Below are positions 47,907 to 56,168 of a DNA stretch of 64,000 bases, in pieces. The position numbers and the translations under genes are program-made. Where the stretch lies: positions 408,668-472,667 of the forward strand of contig NZ_BMWD01000001.1 of the NCBI RefSeq assembly GCF_014651055.1, written 5' to 3'. Source of the DNA: Streptomyces fructofermentans (GTDB taxonomy: Bacteria; Actinomycetota; Actinomycetes; Streptomycetales; Streptomycetaceae). The notes below the pieces were generated by a model. The model worked only from the letters and a program-made list of their open reading frames with translations, was not told the DNA's origin and ran no database searches. Position 1 is the first letter of the stretch; the number at the start of each line of letters is the position of its first letter.

Positions 47907-49188
47907 GAGGGACCCCCTCCCCGGACGGCTCCTCGTCCAGGTGGAACTCCGTCTCGCGCCAGTCGTCGGGCAGCATGTGGTCGAGGACGTCGTCCACGGT
48001 GACCGCCCCGAGCAGCGAGCCGCTCTCGTCGACGACGGGCGCCGCGACCATGTCGTACGCGGCGAAGAAGCCGGCCACGACCGGCAGCTCGGCCTCCGGG
48101 TCCAGCGGCTGGAGGTCGTCGTCGAGCATCGAGCCGACGAGCGTGTACGGCGGGTCGCGCAGCAGCCGCTGGAAGTGGACCGTGCCGAGGTACTTGCCCG
48201 TCGGGGTCTCGTCCGGCGGGCGGCACACGTACACCTGGGCGGCCAGGGCGGGGGACAGGTCGGCGTTGCGCACCCGGGCGAGCGCGTCGGCGACGGTCGC
48301 GTCGGGCCGCAGCACGATCGGCTCGGTCGTCATCAGTCCGCCCGCAGTGCGCTCCTCGTACGCCATCAGCCGCCGTACGTCCGCCGCGTCGTCCGGGCGC
48401 ATCAGGGCCAGCAGCCGCTCCTTGTCGTCCTCCGGCAGCTCGCCCAGCAGGTCGGCCGCGTCGTCGGGGTCCATCGCCTCCAGCACGTCCGCGGCGCGCT
48501 CCTCCTTGAGCTTGCCGAGGATCTCGATCTGGTCGTCCTCGGGCAGCTCCTCCAGGACGTCGGCGAGCCGGTCGTCGTCGAGCGCGGCGGCCACCTCACC
48601 GCGCCGTTTCGGGGAGAGGTGGTGCAGGACGTTCGCGAGGTCGGCCGGGCGCAGCTGCTCGAACGTGGCGAGCAGGTTCTCCGCGCCCTGCCCGTGCTCC
48701 TCCAGCGAGAAGCCGGTGACGGCCGACCAGTCGACCACCAGCGTCTCGCCCTTGGCCCGTCTGAACGCGCCGGTCTTGCCCCTGCGCACGAAGACCCGGT
48801 CGATCTCCCAGTCGCGGCGGGCGGGCAGTTGCTGGATGGAGATGTCCAGTACGGTGACCTCCTCGTCGGCCCCGCCGAGCCGCACGCGCCGGTCGAGGAG
48901 CTCACCGAGGACCAGCCGTTCGGTGGGCCGCTGCTCGAAGCGGCGGACGTTTAGCACGCCGGTGGTGATGACCTGGCCGGACTCGATGCCGGTCACCCGG
49001 GTCATGGGCAGGAAGATGCGGCGCCGGGTGGAGAGTTCGACGACGAGGCCGAGCAGCCGGGGAGGCCGCCGCCCGACGCGGAGCATCGCGACCAGGTCGC
49101 GCACGCGTCCCACCTGGTCGCCGTTCGGGTCGAAGACGGCGACGCCGGCGAGGTGCGAGACGAAGATCCTGGGGGCGCCTGCCGCCAT
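47896..49188 (-). CDS. MgtE N-domain / CBS-pair protein with N-terminal PRC-barrel-like domain, no channel
   Basis: This 430-residue cytoplasmic protein starts at ATG 49188 with GGAGG eight bases upstream. Residues ~5-80 look PRC-barrel-like (LAGVAVFDPNGDQVGRVRDL). Residues ~185-285 form the helical MgtE N domain (DLANVLHHLSPKRRGEVAAAL and acidic LPEDD repeats), and ~300-420 are two CBS motifs. This is the Mg2+-sensing half of the MgtE channel without its five-helix pore. It may sense Mg2+ and act through DUF1003 or CorA. Compare M. tuberculosis Rv1232c. It heads the operon with DUF1003 and mrp. Confidence 0.88.
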   Translation of the reverse strand: MAAGAPRIFVSHLAGVAVFDPNGDQVGRVRDLVAMLRVGRRPPRLLGLVVELSTRRRIFLPMTRVTGIESGQVITTGVLNVRRFEQRPTERLVLGELLDRRVRLGGADEEVTVLDISIQQLPARRDWEIDRVFVRRGKTGAFRRAKGETLVVDWSAVTGFSLEEHGQGAENLLATFEQLRPADLANVLHHLSPKRRGEVAAALDDDRLADVLEELPEDDQIEILGKLKEERAADVLEAMDPDDAADLLGELPEDDKERLLALMRPDDAADVRRLMAYEERTAGGLMTTEPIVLRPDATVADALARVRNADLSPALAAQVYVCRPPDETPTGKYLGTVHFQRLLRDPPYTLVGSMLDDDLQPLDPEAELPVVAGFFAAYDMVAAPVVDESGSLLGAVTVDDVLDHMLPDDWRETEFHLDEEPSGEGVPHGS

Positions 49189-49438
49189 GCCCGCGCCTCC
49201 TTCTTCGTACGGGCTTCGGTACGGGGTTCGGTACGGGGTCCGGGTGCGGAGTCCGGGCACGGGTCTCGGTACGGGCGGATTTGAACTGCGGTGTCCGCTC
49301 GGGTCGGCTTCAGGCTAGCCCGTCCCGGTCGGATACGCCCTGGTGAGCGGTGCGGACGGACTGACTCCGAGTGGCGCGGGGAGCCCCGGTACGCTGCGGT
49401 ACGCGTTGAGGACACCCGCACGAGAGGCAGCGCCACCT
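49189..49438. promoter_or_regulatory. Divergent region MgtE-like / lipoprotein with ttcggtacgggg repeats
   Basis: This 250-bp divergent promoter region contains two adjacent copies of a ttcggtacgggg-type unit and several degenerate copies (49206-49277). It may be a small tandem-repeat tract or an operator array. Confidence 0.5.
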
Positions 49439-50197
49439 GTGACTGCGATTCCCCAGGGACGTACCCGTAAGGCCGTGTTGGCGAGCGCCGTGTGCGCGCT
49501 GGTCGTGACGGGCACAGGGTTGACGGGGTGCGGCGGCGAGGACCCCGACGCGGGGACCAACGGGGTGGGGAAGCTGCCCCCCGCCAAGATCCAGAGCAGG
49601 ACCCAGTCGGCGGCCAGGGCGGCGGAGACGGTACGGCTGTCCGGGGCCGTGGTCAGCAACAAGCGCACCTACAAGCTGGACATGCGGCTCAAGGGCGACG
49701 GCGGCACCGGCTCGGTCACCTCCAAGGGCACGACGTTCCGGCTGCTGCGCGTGGGTGAGCACCTCTTCATCAAGGCCGACGCGGAGTTCTGGGGCCATCA
49801 GGACGGCAAGAGCGACGACGACTCGTCGGACGCGGCGGCCGCGGACAAGCTGCAGGGCATGTTCGTGAAGGTCCCCAAGGGCGACCCCGCCTACCAGCAG
49901 CTCAGCATCTTCACCGACAAGGACGTCCTGCTCGACGGACTGCTCTCGCTGCACGGGAAGCTCGGCACGGACGGCCACCACGAGCAGCGCGGCGTCCGGA
50001 CGATCCGGATCACGGGTGACGAGGGCTCGGGCGGCAAGCTCGACGTCTCCCTGGAGGGCAAGCCGTACCCGCTGCTGCTGGTCCGTGCGGGCGGCGCGGG
50101 CACCCTGCGCCTGACGGACTGGAACCAGGAGTTCGCCCTGAAGGAGCCGGAGAAGGACGAGACGGTGGACTACGGGCAGCAGCTCCCGTCCTCGTAG
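49439..50197 (+). CDS. Lipoprotein, LppX/LolA-like possible
   Basis: This 252-residue lipoprotein starts at GTG 49439 behind GAGAGG. The signal peptide ends in the lipobox LTGC (Cys ~31). The mature part is beta-rich (SGAVVSNKRTYKLDMRLKGDGG; LDVSLEGKPYPLLLV), consistent with an LppX/LprG or LolA-like fold that binds lipids, but this is inferred only from the pattern. A short inserted acidic stretch (DGKSDDDSSD) is present. It occupies the position between the MgtE-like gene and corA, where mycobacteria carry lpqY-sugABC. Confidence 0.78.
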   Translation: MTAIPQGRTRKAVLASAVCALVVTGTGLTGCGGEDPDAGTNGVGKLPPAKIQSRTQSAARAAETVRLSGAVVSNKRTYKLDMRLKGDGGTGSVTSKGTTFRLLRVGEHLFIKADAEFWGHQDGKSDDDSSDAAAADKLQGMFVKVPKGDPAYQQLSIFTDKDVLLDGLLSLHGKLGTDGHHEQRGVRTIRITGDEGSGGKLDVSLEGKPYPLLLVRAGGAGTLRLTDWNQEFALKEPEKDETVDYGQQLPSS

Positions 50198-50497
50198 GCG
50201 CCCCGCCGTTCCGCGGGGGTGCCGGGCCGACCCGTGACGGTGCCGTTCCGCGGGGGTGCCGGGCCGTCCCGTGACGGTGCCAGGCCGCGGGAGGGTTGTC
50301 GGGGGCGCGCGTCCGGCCCCCTGCCGTCCGGACCCGTCCCGGCCCGACTCGTCCCGGCCCGACTCGTCCGACCCGTGCGTGGGACCGGTGGTCGCCCGTC
50401 ACGGGCCTGCGCCGCCCGTCACGGGCCCGTACGCGCGACGGCAGGGCGCCCGGGGGCCCCGACCGGCCAGGCGCCGCGCCGGGCCGGGCGAGGGCGC
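50198..50497. repeat. Tandem-repeat-laden spacer between convergent genes
   Basis: Three kinds of short tandem duplication lie in 300 bp: a 37-bp unit twice with one mismatch (50205-50241 and 50242-50278), a 15-bp unit twice (50336-50350 and 50351-50365), and a hairpin-forming cgcccgtcacgggcc unit twice (about 50394 and 50413). No gene is supported. The hairpins may terminate both converging transcripts. Confidence 0.75.
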
Positions 50498-51025
50498 TCA
50501 GCCGCGCTTGCGCCGCTTGAGGAGCAGACGGGGGAGCCCGGCCGGCATCTCCCGCCGGGTGGTCGCCGGGGTCGCCGGCGGAGCCGCCGCCAGCGAGCCG
50601 TCCGGCAGCGCGTCCGTGCCGCCCGTCGGCACCAGCCGCAGCACCCGGCACTCGCGGGCCCAGCGCTCCGGCACGGCCTCGCCGTCCGGGGCGTTGAGCC
50701 GCTTGCCCTTCAGTTCGGCCACGGCCGCGTCCCACTCCGGGGTCCCGGGAGCCGCCTCCACCACCGAGGCGGACCAGGAGACGAGCCGCCCGCCCTTGTC
50801 CTTGCTGCGGACGGTGACCGACGCGGTGCCCCCGTCGACGAGTCCGGGCAGCGGCTGCTCGCCCGGTCCGTCGCCCACCAGGCACATCGCCCCGTCGTGC
50901 CAGACGTGCCACACCGGACGGGACGGCACCCCGGATTCCGCGACACCGTCGCCCCGCACCCAGACGAGGCCGGACTTCTTCGTGGCCTCCTCGACGAGGG
51001 CCTGGTCGAGCAGCAGATCCGTCAT
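50498..51025 (-). CDS. Conserved hypothetical protein, possibly flavin-binding split-barrel (PNPOx-like)
   Basis: This 175-residue soluble protein starts at ATG 51025. The first ~110 residues (GLVWVRGDG...PVWHVWHDGAMCLVGDG...SVTVRSKDKGGRLVSWSA) have the strand pattern of the pyridoxamine-phosphate-oxidase-like split barrel, without decisive residues. The C-terminal ~40 residues are Pro/Ala-rich and end in a basic LLLKRRKRG. It lies 123 bp downstream of corA on the same strand. Function unknown. Confidence 0.72.
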   Translation of the reverse strand: MTDLLLDQALVEEATKKSGLVWVRGDGVAESGVPSRPVWHVWHDGAMCLVGDGPGEQPLPGLVDGGTASVTVRSKDKGGRLVSWSASVVEAAPGTPEWDAAVAELKGKRLNAPDGEAVPERWARECRVLRLVPTGGTDALPDGSLAAAPPATPATTRREMPAGLPRLLLKRRKRG

Positions 51026-51148
51026 GCGGCCCAGCCTAGGGGGTGCGGCCGGCGGCGGTCCCGGCCGGACCCGCGACGATCCGAACGCCCTCGCGGCGTG
51101 TGCCGGCCGCCCGTCCGGGCCCCGGGCACGGCCGCGCCCCGCCGCCCT

Positions 51149-52258
51149 TCAGAGCCAGCCGTTGCGCTTCAGGGTCCGGTGGATGGCGAAGCAGATGCCG
51201 ACCGTGACGCCGAGCACCAGCGGGTAGCCGAACCTCCAGCGCAGTTCCGGCATGTAGTCGAAGTTCATGCCGTACACGCCGCAGACCATCGTCGGGACGG
51301 CGATGATGGCCGCCCACGAGGTGATCTTGCGCATGTCCTCGTTCTGCGCGACGGAGGCCTGCGCGAGGTTGGCCTGGAGGATCGAGTTCAGCAGTTCGTC
51401 GAAGCCGACGACCTGCTCCTGCACGCGAGCGAGGTGGTCGGCGACATCGCGGAAGTACTTCTGGATGTCGGGGTCGATCAGTCGCATCGGACGCTCGCTC
51501 AGCAGCTGCATGGGCCGCATCAGCGGGGACACCGCGCGCTTGAACTCCAGCACCTCGCGCTTGAGCTGGTAGATCCGCGCGGAGTCGACACCGCGGGAGA
51601 CCCCGCCCCTGCGCCCCGGCGAGAACACCTCGGTCTCGACCTCGTCGATGTCGTCCTGCACGGCGTCGGCCACCGCGATGTAACCGTCGACGACATGGTC
51701 GGCGATGGCGTGCAGCACGGCCGAGGGGCCCTTGGAGAGCAGTTCGGGGTCGTCCTGGAGGCGGTGCCGCAGCGCCCGCAGCGAGCCCTGCCCGCCGTGC
51801 CGCACGGTGATGAAGAAGTCCCGGCCGGTGAAGCACATGACCTCGCCGGTCTCCACCACCTCGCTGGTCGCGGTGAGTTGGTCGTGCTCGACGTAGTGGA
51901 TCGTCTTGAAGACGGCGAACAGGGTGTCGTCGTAGCGCTCCAGCTTCGGCCGCTGGTGGGCGTGCACGGCGTCCTCGACGGCCAGCGGGTGCAGCCCGAA
52001 CTCGGCCGCGATGCCCGAGAATTCGGCCTCCGTCGGCTCGTGCAGGCCGATCCAGGCGAACCCGCCGTCCCGGCGCACCTGGCGGATCGCCCGGCGCGGG
52101 GTGAGCGTGTCGTCGGAGGCGAGCCGAACGCCGTCGCGGTACACCGCGCAGTCCACCACGGCCGAACTCGACCCGGCCTCGCGGGTGGTGTCGTACGTGC
52201 CGCCGTCCTTGCGCGGCGAGGGGCGGACGGCGGCACGCAGGTCGCGGATCATCGACAT
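51149..52258 (-). CDS. corA: Magnesium/cobalt transporter CorA family
   Basis: This 369-residue pentameric divalent-cation channel starts at ATG 52258 with GGAG eight bases upstream. A long cytoplasmic funnel domain (1-305), including the stalk helix, precedes two C-terminal helices. The selectivity motif GMN sits in VCGVYGMNFDYMPEL, and the basic C-terminus is RTLKRNGWL. It is preceded by a long leader (to ~52690) with extensive inverted repeats, suggesting post-transcriptional control. Compare mycobacterial corA (Rv1239c). Confidence 0.95.
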   Translation of the reverse strand: MSMIRDLRAAVRPSPRKDGGTYDTTREAGSSSAVVDCAVYRDGVRLASDDTLTPRRAIRQVRRDGGFAWIGLHEPTEAEFSGIAAEFGLHPLAVEDAVHAHQRPKLERYDDTLFAVFKTIHYVEHDQLTATSEVVETGEVMCFTGRDFFITVRHGGQGSLRALRHRLQDDPELLSKGPSAVLHAIADHVVDGYIAVADAVQDDIDEVETEVFSPGRRGGVSRGVDSARIYQLKREVLEFKRAVSPLMRPMQLLSERPMRLIDPDIQKYFRDVADHLARVQEQVVGFDELLNSILQANLAQASVAQNEDMRKITSWAAIIAVPTMVCGVYGMNFDYMPELRWRFGYPLVLGVTVGICFAIHRTLKRNGWL

Positions 52259-52700
52259 GGCAGGCTCCTTCGCGAACGAGAGCGGCCGACGACGGTTGGA
52301 ACTGCCCGGAATGGGGACGTCCTGAGTGCGGATGTTTGGCACGTCCACAAAGCGGGGAGCACCGCACCGTCGCGGTGGCGGCTTCGCTACTGATACAGAT
52401 CAGAGAAATCAGACAGATCAGGCAAAACGAAGTGCTCTTCCGTCGTGTCCCGGACAGGCGTGGCGCGCGTACGGAAGGCGGCAGCCAGCAGAGCGCTCGG
52501 TGAAGGGCTCAGTGGCCGGAAGAGCGGGTGGTACTGCACGGTCGACTTCGATCCATGGAGCCCCACCTCCTCCGGCCGGTCCCCCGTGGGGGAGGTCCAT
52601 CCCCCGTGGGGGAGTCTCACGCGTCGAGACTGCGGGCCGGGACTCGAGAGCGACGCTTCTGCGTGCTGCCCCGACCAGCGGCCAAGACTATCAGCCGACT
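52259..52700 (-). promoter_or_regulatory. Long structured leader of corA, candidate cis-regulatory RNA
   Basis: On the minus strand a TTGACA-like box (near 52709-52714) precedes ~430 bp of leader. Complementary segments gagccccacc (52558-52567) and ggtgaagggctc (52499-52510) can form a GGUG/CACC plus GGGCUC/GAGCCC long-range stem. Two identical short hairpins (cccccgtggggg, 52581-52592 and 52601-52612) lie upstream of it. acagatcag occurs twice, 18 bp apart (52395 and 52413), in an AT-rich patch. A Mg2+-responsive RNA is suggested by the downstream gene, but the conserved M-box core sequence is not evident. Confidence 0.5.
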
Positions 52701-52783
52701 GAAGTGTCAAGTCCTTGCTTTGCCCGTTGTTGGCCAACGGGCCGCGCGGCGTGCGCCGCCGCGGCGCGGCCTATGCTCGGCCC

Positions 52784-53368
52784 ATGGCTGATGTTCTTCC
52801 CCTGGTGGAGGCCCGGTTGCGCAGTGCGCTGGGCGAACCCGACGCACGCGCCGCGGTGACCTTCCTCGGCACGGACCGCGTCGAGGTGCTCCGCTTCACC
52901 GACGGCGACATCGTCCGCTACGCGACGCTCGGCATGTCGGCCCGTCCGATGACCGACCCCACGTCCGTCGTGGCGGACCCGGTGGCGGGGCCGCGCGCCG
53001 AACTGGTCGTCTCCGTACGCGCGGGCCGCGCCGACACGGACAAGGTGCTCCGCCCCCTCGCCGTACTCGCCGCTTCCCCGCAGGTCGAAGGGCTGGTCGT
53101 GGCTCCGGGCGCCTCGCTCGACGTGGGCGAGCCGCTGTGGCCCGGCGCGCCCTACACCTCCGTACTGGTCGCCGAGCCGGGCGGTCTGGTCGAGGACCTG
53201 GAACTGGACGCGCCCCTCGAACCCGTGCGGTTCCTGCCACTGCTCCCCATGACGCCGAACGAGGCGGCCTGGAAGCGCGTCCACGGGGCGCAGGCTCTCC
53301 AGGAGCGCTGGCTCGCGGGCGGGACGGACCTGCGCGACCCCTCCCGCAGGTCCGTCCCGCTGGACTGA
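52784..53368 (+). CDS. Suppressor-of-fused (SUFU) domain protein
   Basis: This 194-residue protein starts at ATG 52784. It is built from the bacterial SUFU-like domain: an alternating strand pattern (AAVTFLGTDRVEVLRF; ELVVSVRAGRADTDKVLRPLAVLA; EPVRFLPLLPMTPNEAAWKR). Bacterial members are often in immunity or toxin-linked contexts, but no polymorphic toxin is nearby. It has no signal peptide. Here it stands alone, divergent from corA. Function unknown. Confidence 0.78.
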   Translation: MADVLPLVEARLRSALGEPDARAAVTFLGTDRVEVLRFTDGDIVRYATLGMSARPMTDPTSVVADPVAGPRAELVVSVRAGRADTDKVLRPLAVLAASPQVEGLVVAPGASLDVGEPLWPGAPYTSVLVAEPGGLVEDLELDAPLEPVRFLPLLPMTPNEAAWKRVHGAQALQERWLAGGTDLRDPSRRSVPLD

Positions 53369-53398
53369 CCCCCAACGCGCCTCGCGGGGACGGGCCGT

Positions 53399-54218
53399 CG
53401 GGTATCTCACATCCGCCGCGCCCGGCCGGGGTGGCGTCCGTGCCGCCGGCCCGGCCTGGGTTCGCGAAGACCGCGACGCCGTCCTCGGCCGCGTGCCGTT
53501 CCGCCGCCCCCTCCGCCCCCGCCGCCAGTGCGGTGCGGCGGACGAGGACCACGAGGGCGCCCCAGTACCGCGGTTGCCGCCACGGCGAACGGGACGTGGA
53601 CATCGGTCCACTCCTTGATCCGCGGGGGCGAGGAGGGGTGCCTCGGCGGCCGCGAACCGGCGGACGAAGCTGCAGCCGACGCTCGCCACAGGCCGCGGGG
53701 CGTCCGGGACGCCCAGGGCCGGTTCGGTGTGGACGGTGTCGTCCACGCCGATCGCGGCGCGGGACAGGACCGTGCGGACGGCGGTGGCGGTGTGGCCGCC
53801 GTGGCCGAGGACGAGCACGTCGGCGGCCGCAGTGGCGACCCGGCCGGCACCCCCGCCGGGCCGGGCCGAACCGCGCCCGGGCGCGCGGCGCCACGGACAC
53901 CGAGAGGACGGCAAGCAGGACGCCCGGGCGAGGGAGACGGCACCCGACCGGTACGGGCTCATGTCCGGCACGAACGGCGTGAGGGCCGGCACGGTCAAGA
54001 ACGTGCAGTTGCCGGGGTGAAGAGCGGCGGGACCCGGCCGGGCGTGGCGTCAGGCCGCCGGCGGCGGAGGGCAGGATCGGGTCGACGAGCCCGATGCCCG
54101 TGAAGGCGACCACGGACGCCACGGCGGTTGCCCGGACCGCCTTCGGCTGCCGCAGGACGCCGCCCGGTCCCGCGGCGGACGCGTCCCCCTCGGCGGGTCC
54201 TCCCGTGCTGCTGTTCAT
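53399..54218 (-). pseudogene. Decayed MFS drug-efflux transporter (multiple frameshifts, internal deletion)
   Basis: The gene begins normally at ATG 54218 behind AAGGAGACGG, with an intact first helix (AVRATAVASVVAFTGIGLVD). Reading then has to change frame at least three times: VDPILPS, then DATPGRVPPLFT in another frame, then GVDDTVHTEPALGVPDAP and SFVRRFAAAEAPLLAP in a second frame, EWTDVHVPFAVAATAVL in a third, and finally ALVVLVRRTALA back in the first. These are ordered fragments of an MFS transporter. About 820 bp remain of an expected ~1.26 kb. It cannot encode a functional transporter. An operator-like palindrome is still present upstream. Confidence 0.82.
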
Positions 54219-54250
54219 GCCCGTCTCCTTCGCGTGCGAGAAATGGTTGG

Positions 54251-54267
54251 CTTATGCACGCGATAAG
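54251..54267. promoter_or_regulatory. Operator-like palindrome upstream of the MFS pseudogene
   Basis: CTTAT-N7-ATAAG lies 33 bp upstream of the pseudogene start, where a MarR- or TetR-type repressor of an efflux pump would bind. No regulator gene is adjacent. Confidence 0.45.
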
Positions 54268-54378
54268 TCGGAGCGGCTGATGAATGCAATGCGCATCCAA
54301 TGCCTCGGAGTGACGGCCGCGTGCCGGACGGGTGATCGTCCTTGACGCGGGCAACGACGGGGAGGACCGTTGGGCCCT

Positions 54379-55020
54379 ATGAGGGGCGAACCCAGTTGCC
54401 CGAAGTGTGGTGGCCGGGTCAGGGCTCCCGGCCTCTTTGCCGACTCCTGGCAGTGCGATGTGCACGGCACCGTGCATCCGCTGCAGCCCGTGATCCCGCC
54501 CAGCGTCGAAGCCCTCGGTGTGGTCGTGCACCGGGCGCGGGTGCCGGTGTGGATGCCGTGGCCGCTGCCCGTGGGCTGGCTCTTCACGGGTGCCGCCTTC
54601 GCGGGCGACGACCGCAGCGGCGGCCGTGCGACGGCCGTGGCCTGCTCGGGGCCCGGACCGCTCGGCGGTGTGGGTGAGCTGGTCCTGATCGCCGAGGAGC
54701 TCGGCGTCGGCCTGGGCGCGCGGTACGCGGGCGTCGACGGGCCGGACCCGGGGCCGTACATGAGCGTCGAGAAGCCGGCCCAGGCGAAGGTCCTCGCCGC
54801 GGGACGCCCCACACCGCTGTGGCACGTCGCCGGGACGCCGGACGACCGCGCCGTCTTCGCGGGGGAGGCGCTCGGGCTGTGGCTGTGGGCCGTCGTGTGG
54901 CCCGAGCAGTCGGGTCTGCTGATGTACGACGAGCTCGTGCTGACCGATCTGCGGGACGCGGGCGCCGAGGTGGACCTGCTGCCGTGCGGGGCGCTGTCGC
55001 CGCGCATCCTGGAGCCCTGA
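54379..55020 (+). CDS. DUF6758 family protein with zinc-ribbon-like N-terminus
   Basis: This 213-residue protein has residues 5-35 (CPKCGGRVRAPG...WQCDVHG) spaced like a small zinc ribbon. The rest is a hydrophobic, Gly/Trp-rich globular domain without a clear membrane segment. ATG 54379 matches the usual N-terminus of the family (MRGEPSCPKCGG) as I remember it. A TTG at 54370, four bases after GGAGG, is the alternative and would add three residues. Function unknown; often called phosphotransacetylase-related without evidence. Confidence 0.78.
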   Translation: MRGEPSCPKCGGRVRAPGLFADSWQCDVHGTVHPLQPVIPPSVEALGVVVHRARVPVWMPWPLPVGWLFTGAAFAGDDRSGGRATAVACSGPGPLGGVGELVLIAEELGVGLGARYAGVDGPDPGPYMSVEKPAQAKVLAAGRPTPLWHVAGTPDDRAVFAGEALGLWLWAVVWPEQSGLLMYDELVLTDLRDAGAEVDLLPCGALSPRILEP

Positions 55021-55304
55021 GGGCGGCCCCGCGGTTCCGGGCGGCTCCGCCCACCCCGCGTCCGACCGTGGTGCGGTGCCTTGAGCTGTGCCGTGCCGTT
55101 TCCCGTGCGGTGTGCGGTGTGCGGTGTGCGGTGTGCGGTGCCGGCCCGGACGGCCCGGACGGCCCGGTGGCCCTCGGGGCGGGCGGTGGGCGGGAGGAGG
55201 TCGCGTAGGGGGTGCTCCGGGGTTGCGGGTGTGACAGGGGGTGGGTCGGGTGCGGCTATCCTTGAGCGGTCCCGCTGGTCCTGCCCCTGTCTGGAGTTCG
55301 TGTC
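55021..55304. repeat. Intergenic region with heptamer and nonamer tandem repeats
   Basis: Five perfect copies of gtgcggt occupy 55105-55139, directly followed by three copies of a ggcccggac-type 9-bp unit (about 55143-55168). The remaining sequence should carry the promoter of the PHP-domain gene. No gene is supported. Confidence 0.8.
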
Positions 55305-56168
55305 GTGCGCGTTGACCTGCACTGTCACTCCACGGCCTCCGACGGGACGGACACGCCCGCCGAGCTGGTGCGCAACGCGGCCGCCGCCGGACTGGACGTG
55401 GTCGCGCTGACCGACCACGACACCACCCGGGGGTACGCCGAGGCGATCGCCGCCGTGCCTGCCGGGCTCACGCTGGTGACCGGCGCCGAGCTGTCCTGCC
55501 GCCTCGACGGCGTGGGGCTGCACATGCTCGCCTACCTCTTCGACCCCGACGAGCCCGAACTGCTGCGTGAGCGCGAACTCGTGCGCGACGACCGGGTGCC
55601 GCGGGCCCAGGCCGTGGTCGGCAGGCTCAGGGGCATGGGTGTGCCGGTTACCTGGGAGCAGGTCGCCAGGATCGCCGGAGACGGCTCCGTGGGCCGGCCG
55701 CACATCGCCACCGCGCTGGTCGAGCTCGGGGTCGTGGCCGACGTGTCCGCCGCGTTCACGACACAGTGGCTCGCCGACGGCGGCCGGGCGTACGTCGCGA
55801 AGCACGAGTCGGACCCCTTCGAGGCGATCCGGCTCGTCAAGGCGGCCGGTGGCGTGACGGTCTTCGCGCACCCCGGGGCCGCCAAGCGCGGCCGGACCGT
55901 GCGCGAGTCCGCCCTCGCCGAACTCGCCGCGGCCGGCCTCGACGGCATCGAGGTCGACCACATGGACCACGAACCGGCCACCCGGGCCCGCCTGCGCGGG
56001 CTCGCCGCGGAACTGGGGCTGCTGGTCACCGGGTCCAGCGACTACCACGGCAGCCGCAAGACCTGTGTGCTCGGCGAGTACACGACGGACCCCGAGATCT
56101 ACGGCGAGATCACCAGGCGGGCCACCGGCGCGTTCCCCGTCCCCGGCGCGGGCGGGACCGCGCGCTAG
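55305..56168 (+). CDS. PHP domain metal-dependent phosphoesterase
   Basis: This 287-residue protein starts at GTG 55305. The four PHP metal motifs are visible: DLHCHSTASDGTD (5-17), ALTDHDT (~40), FAHPGA (~188) and SSDYHGS (~247). This stand-alone PHP type includes nucleotide phosphoesterases such as the 3',5'-bisphosphate nucleotidase RNase AM/YciV. The match in length and motifs favours that activity, removing nucleotides from 5' ends of short RNA or 3'-phosphates of nucleotides. It is followed after 298 bp by marC. Confidence 0.88.
   Translation: MRVDLHCHSTASDGTDTPAELVRNAAAAGLDVVALTDHDTTRGYAEAIAAVPAGLTLVTGAELSCRLDGVGLHMLAYLFDPDEPELLRERELVRDDRVPRAQAVVGRLRGMGVPVTWEQVARIAGDGSVGRPHIATALVELGVVADVSAAFTTQWLADGGRAYVAKHESDPFEAIRLVKAAGGVTVFAHPGAAKRGRTVRESALAELAAAGLDGIEVDHMDHEPATRARLRGLAAELGLLVTGSSDYHGSRKTCVLGEYTTDPEIYGEITRRATGAFPVPGAGGTAR

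Noticed and set aside
52259..52700. Firm call of an M-box (ykoK) magnesium riboswitch upstream of corA
   Set aside because: Only a GGUG-GGCUCC-like segment matches; the strongly conserved downstream core of the M-box is not present. Kept as a candidate structured leader instead.
52784..53368. SUFU-domain protein as immunity gene of a polymorphic toxin
   Set aside because: No toxin, secretion or repeat-bearing gene lies nearby; the adjacent pseudogene is an MFS transporter.
53407..53943. 178-codon minus-strand frame with a poly-Gly run
   Set aside because: Contains one frame's fragments of the MFS pseudogene; not an independent gene.
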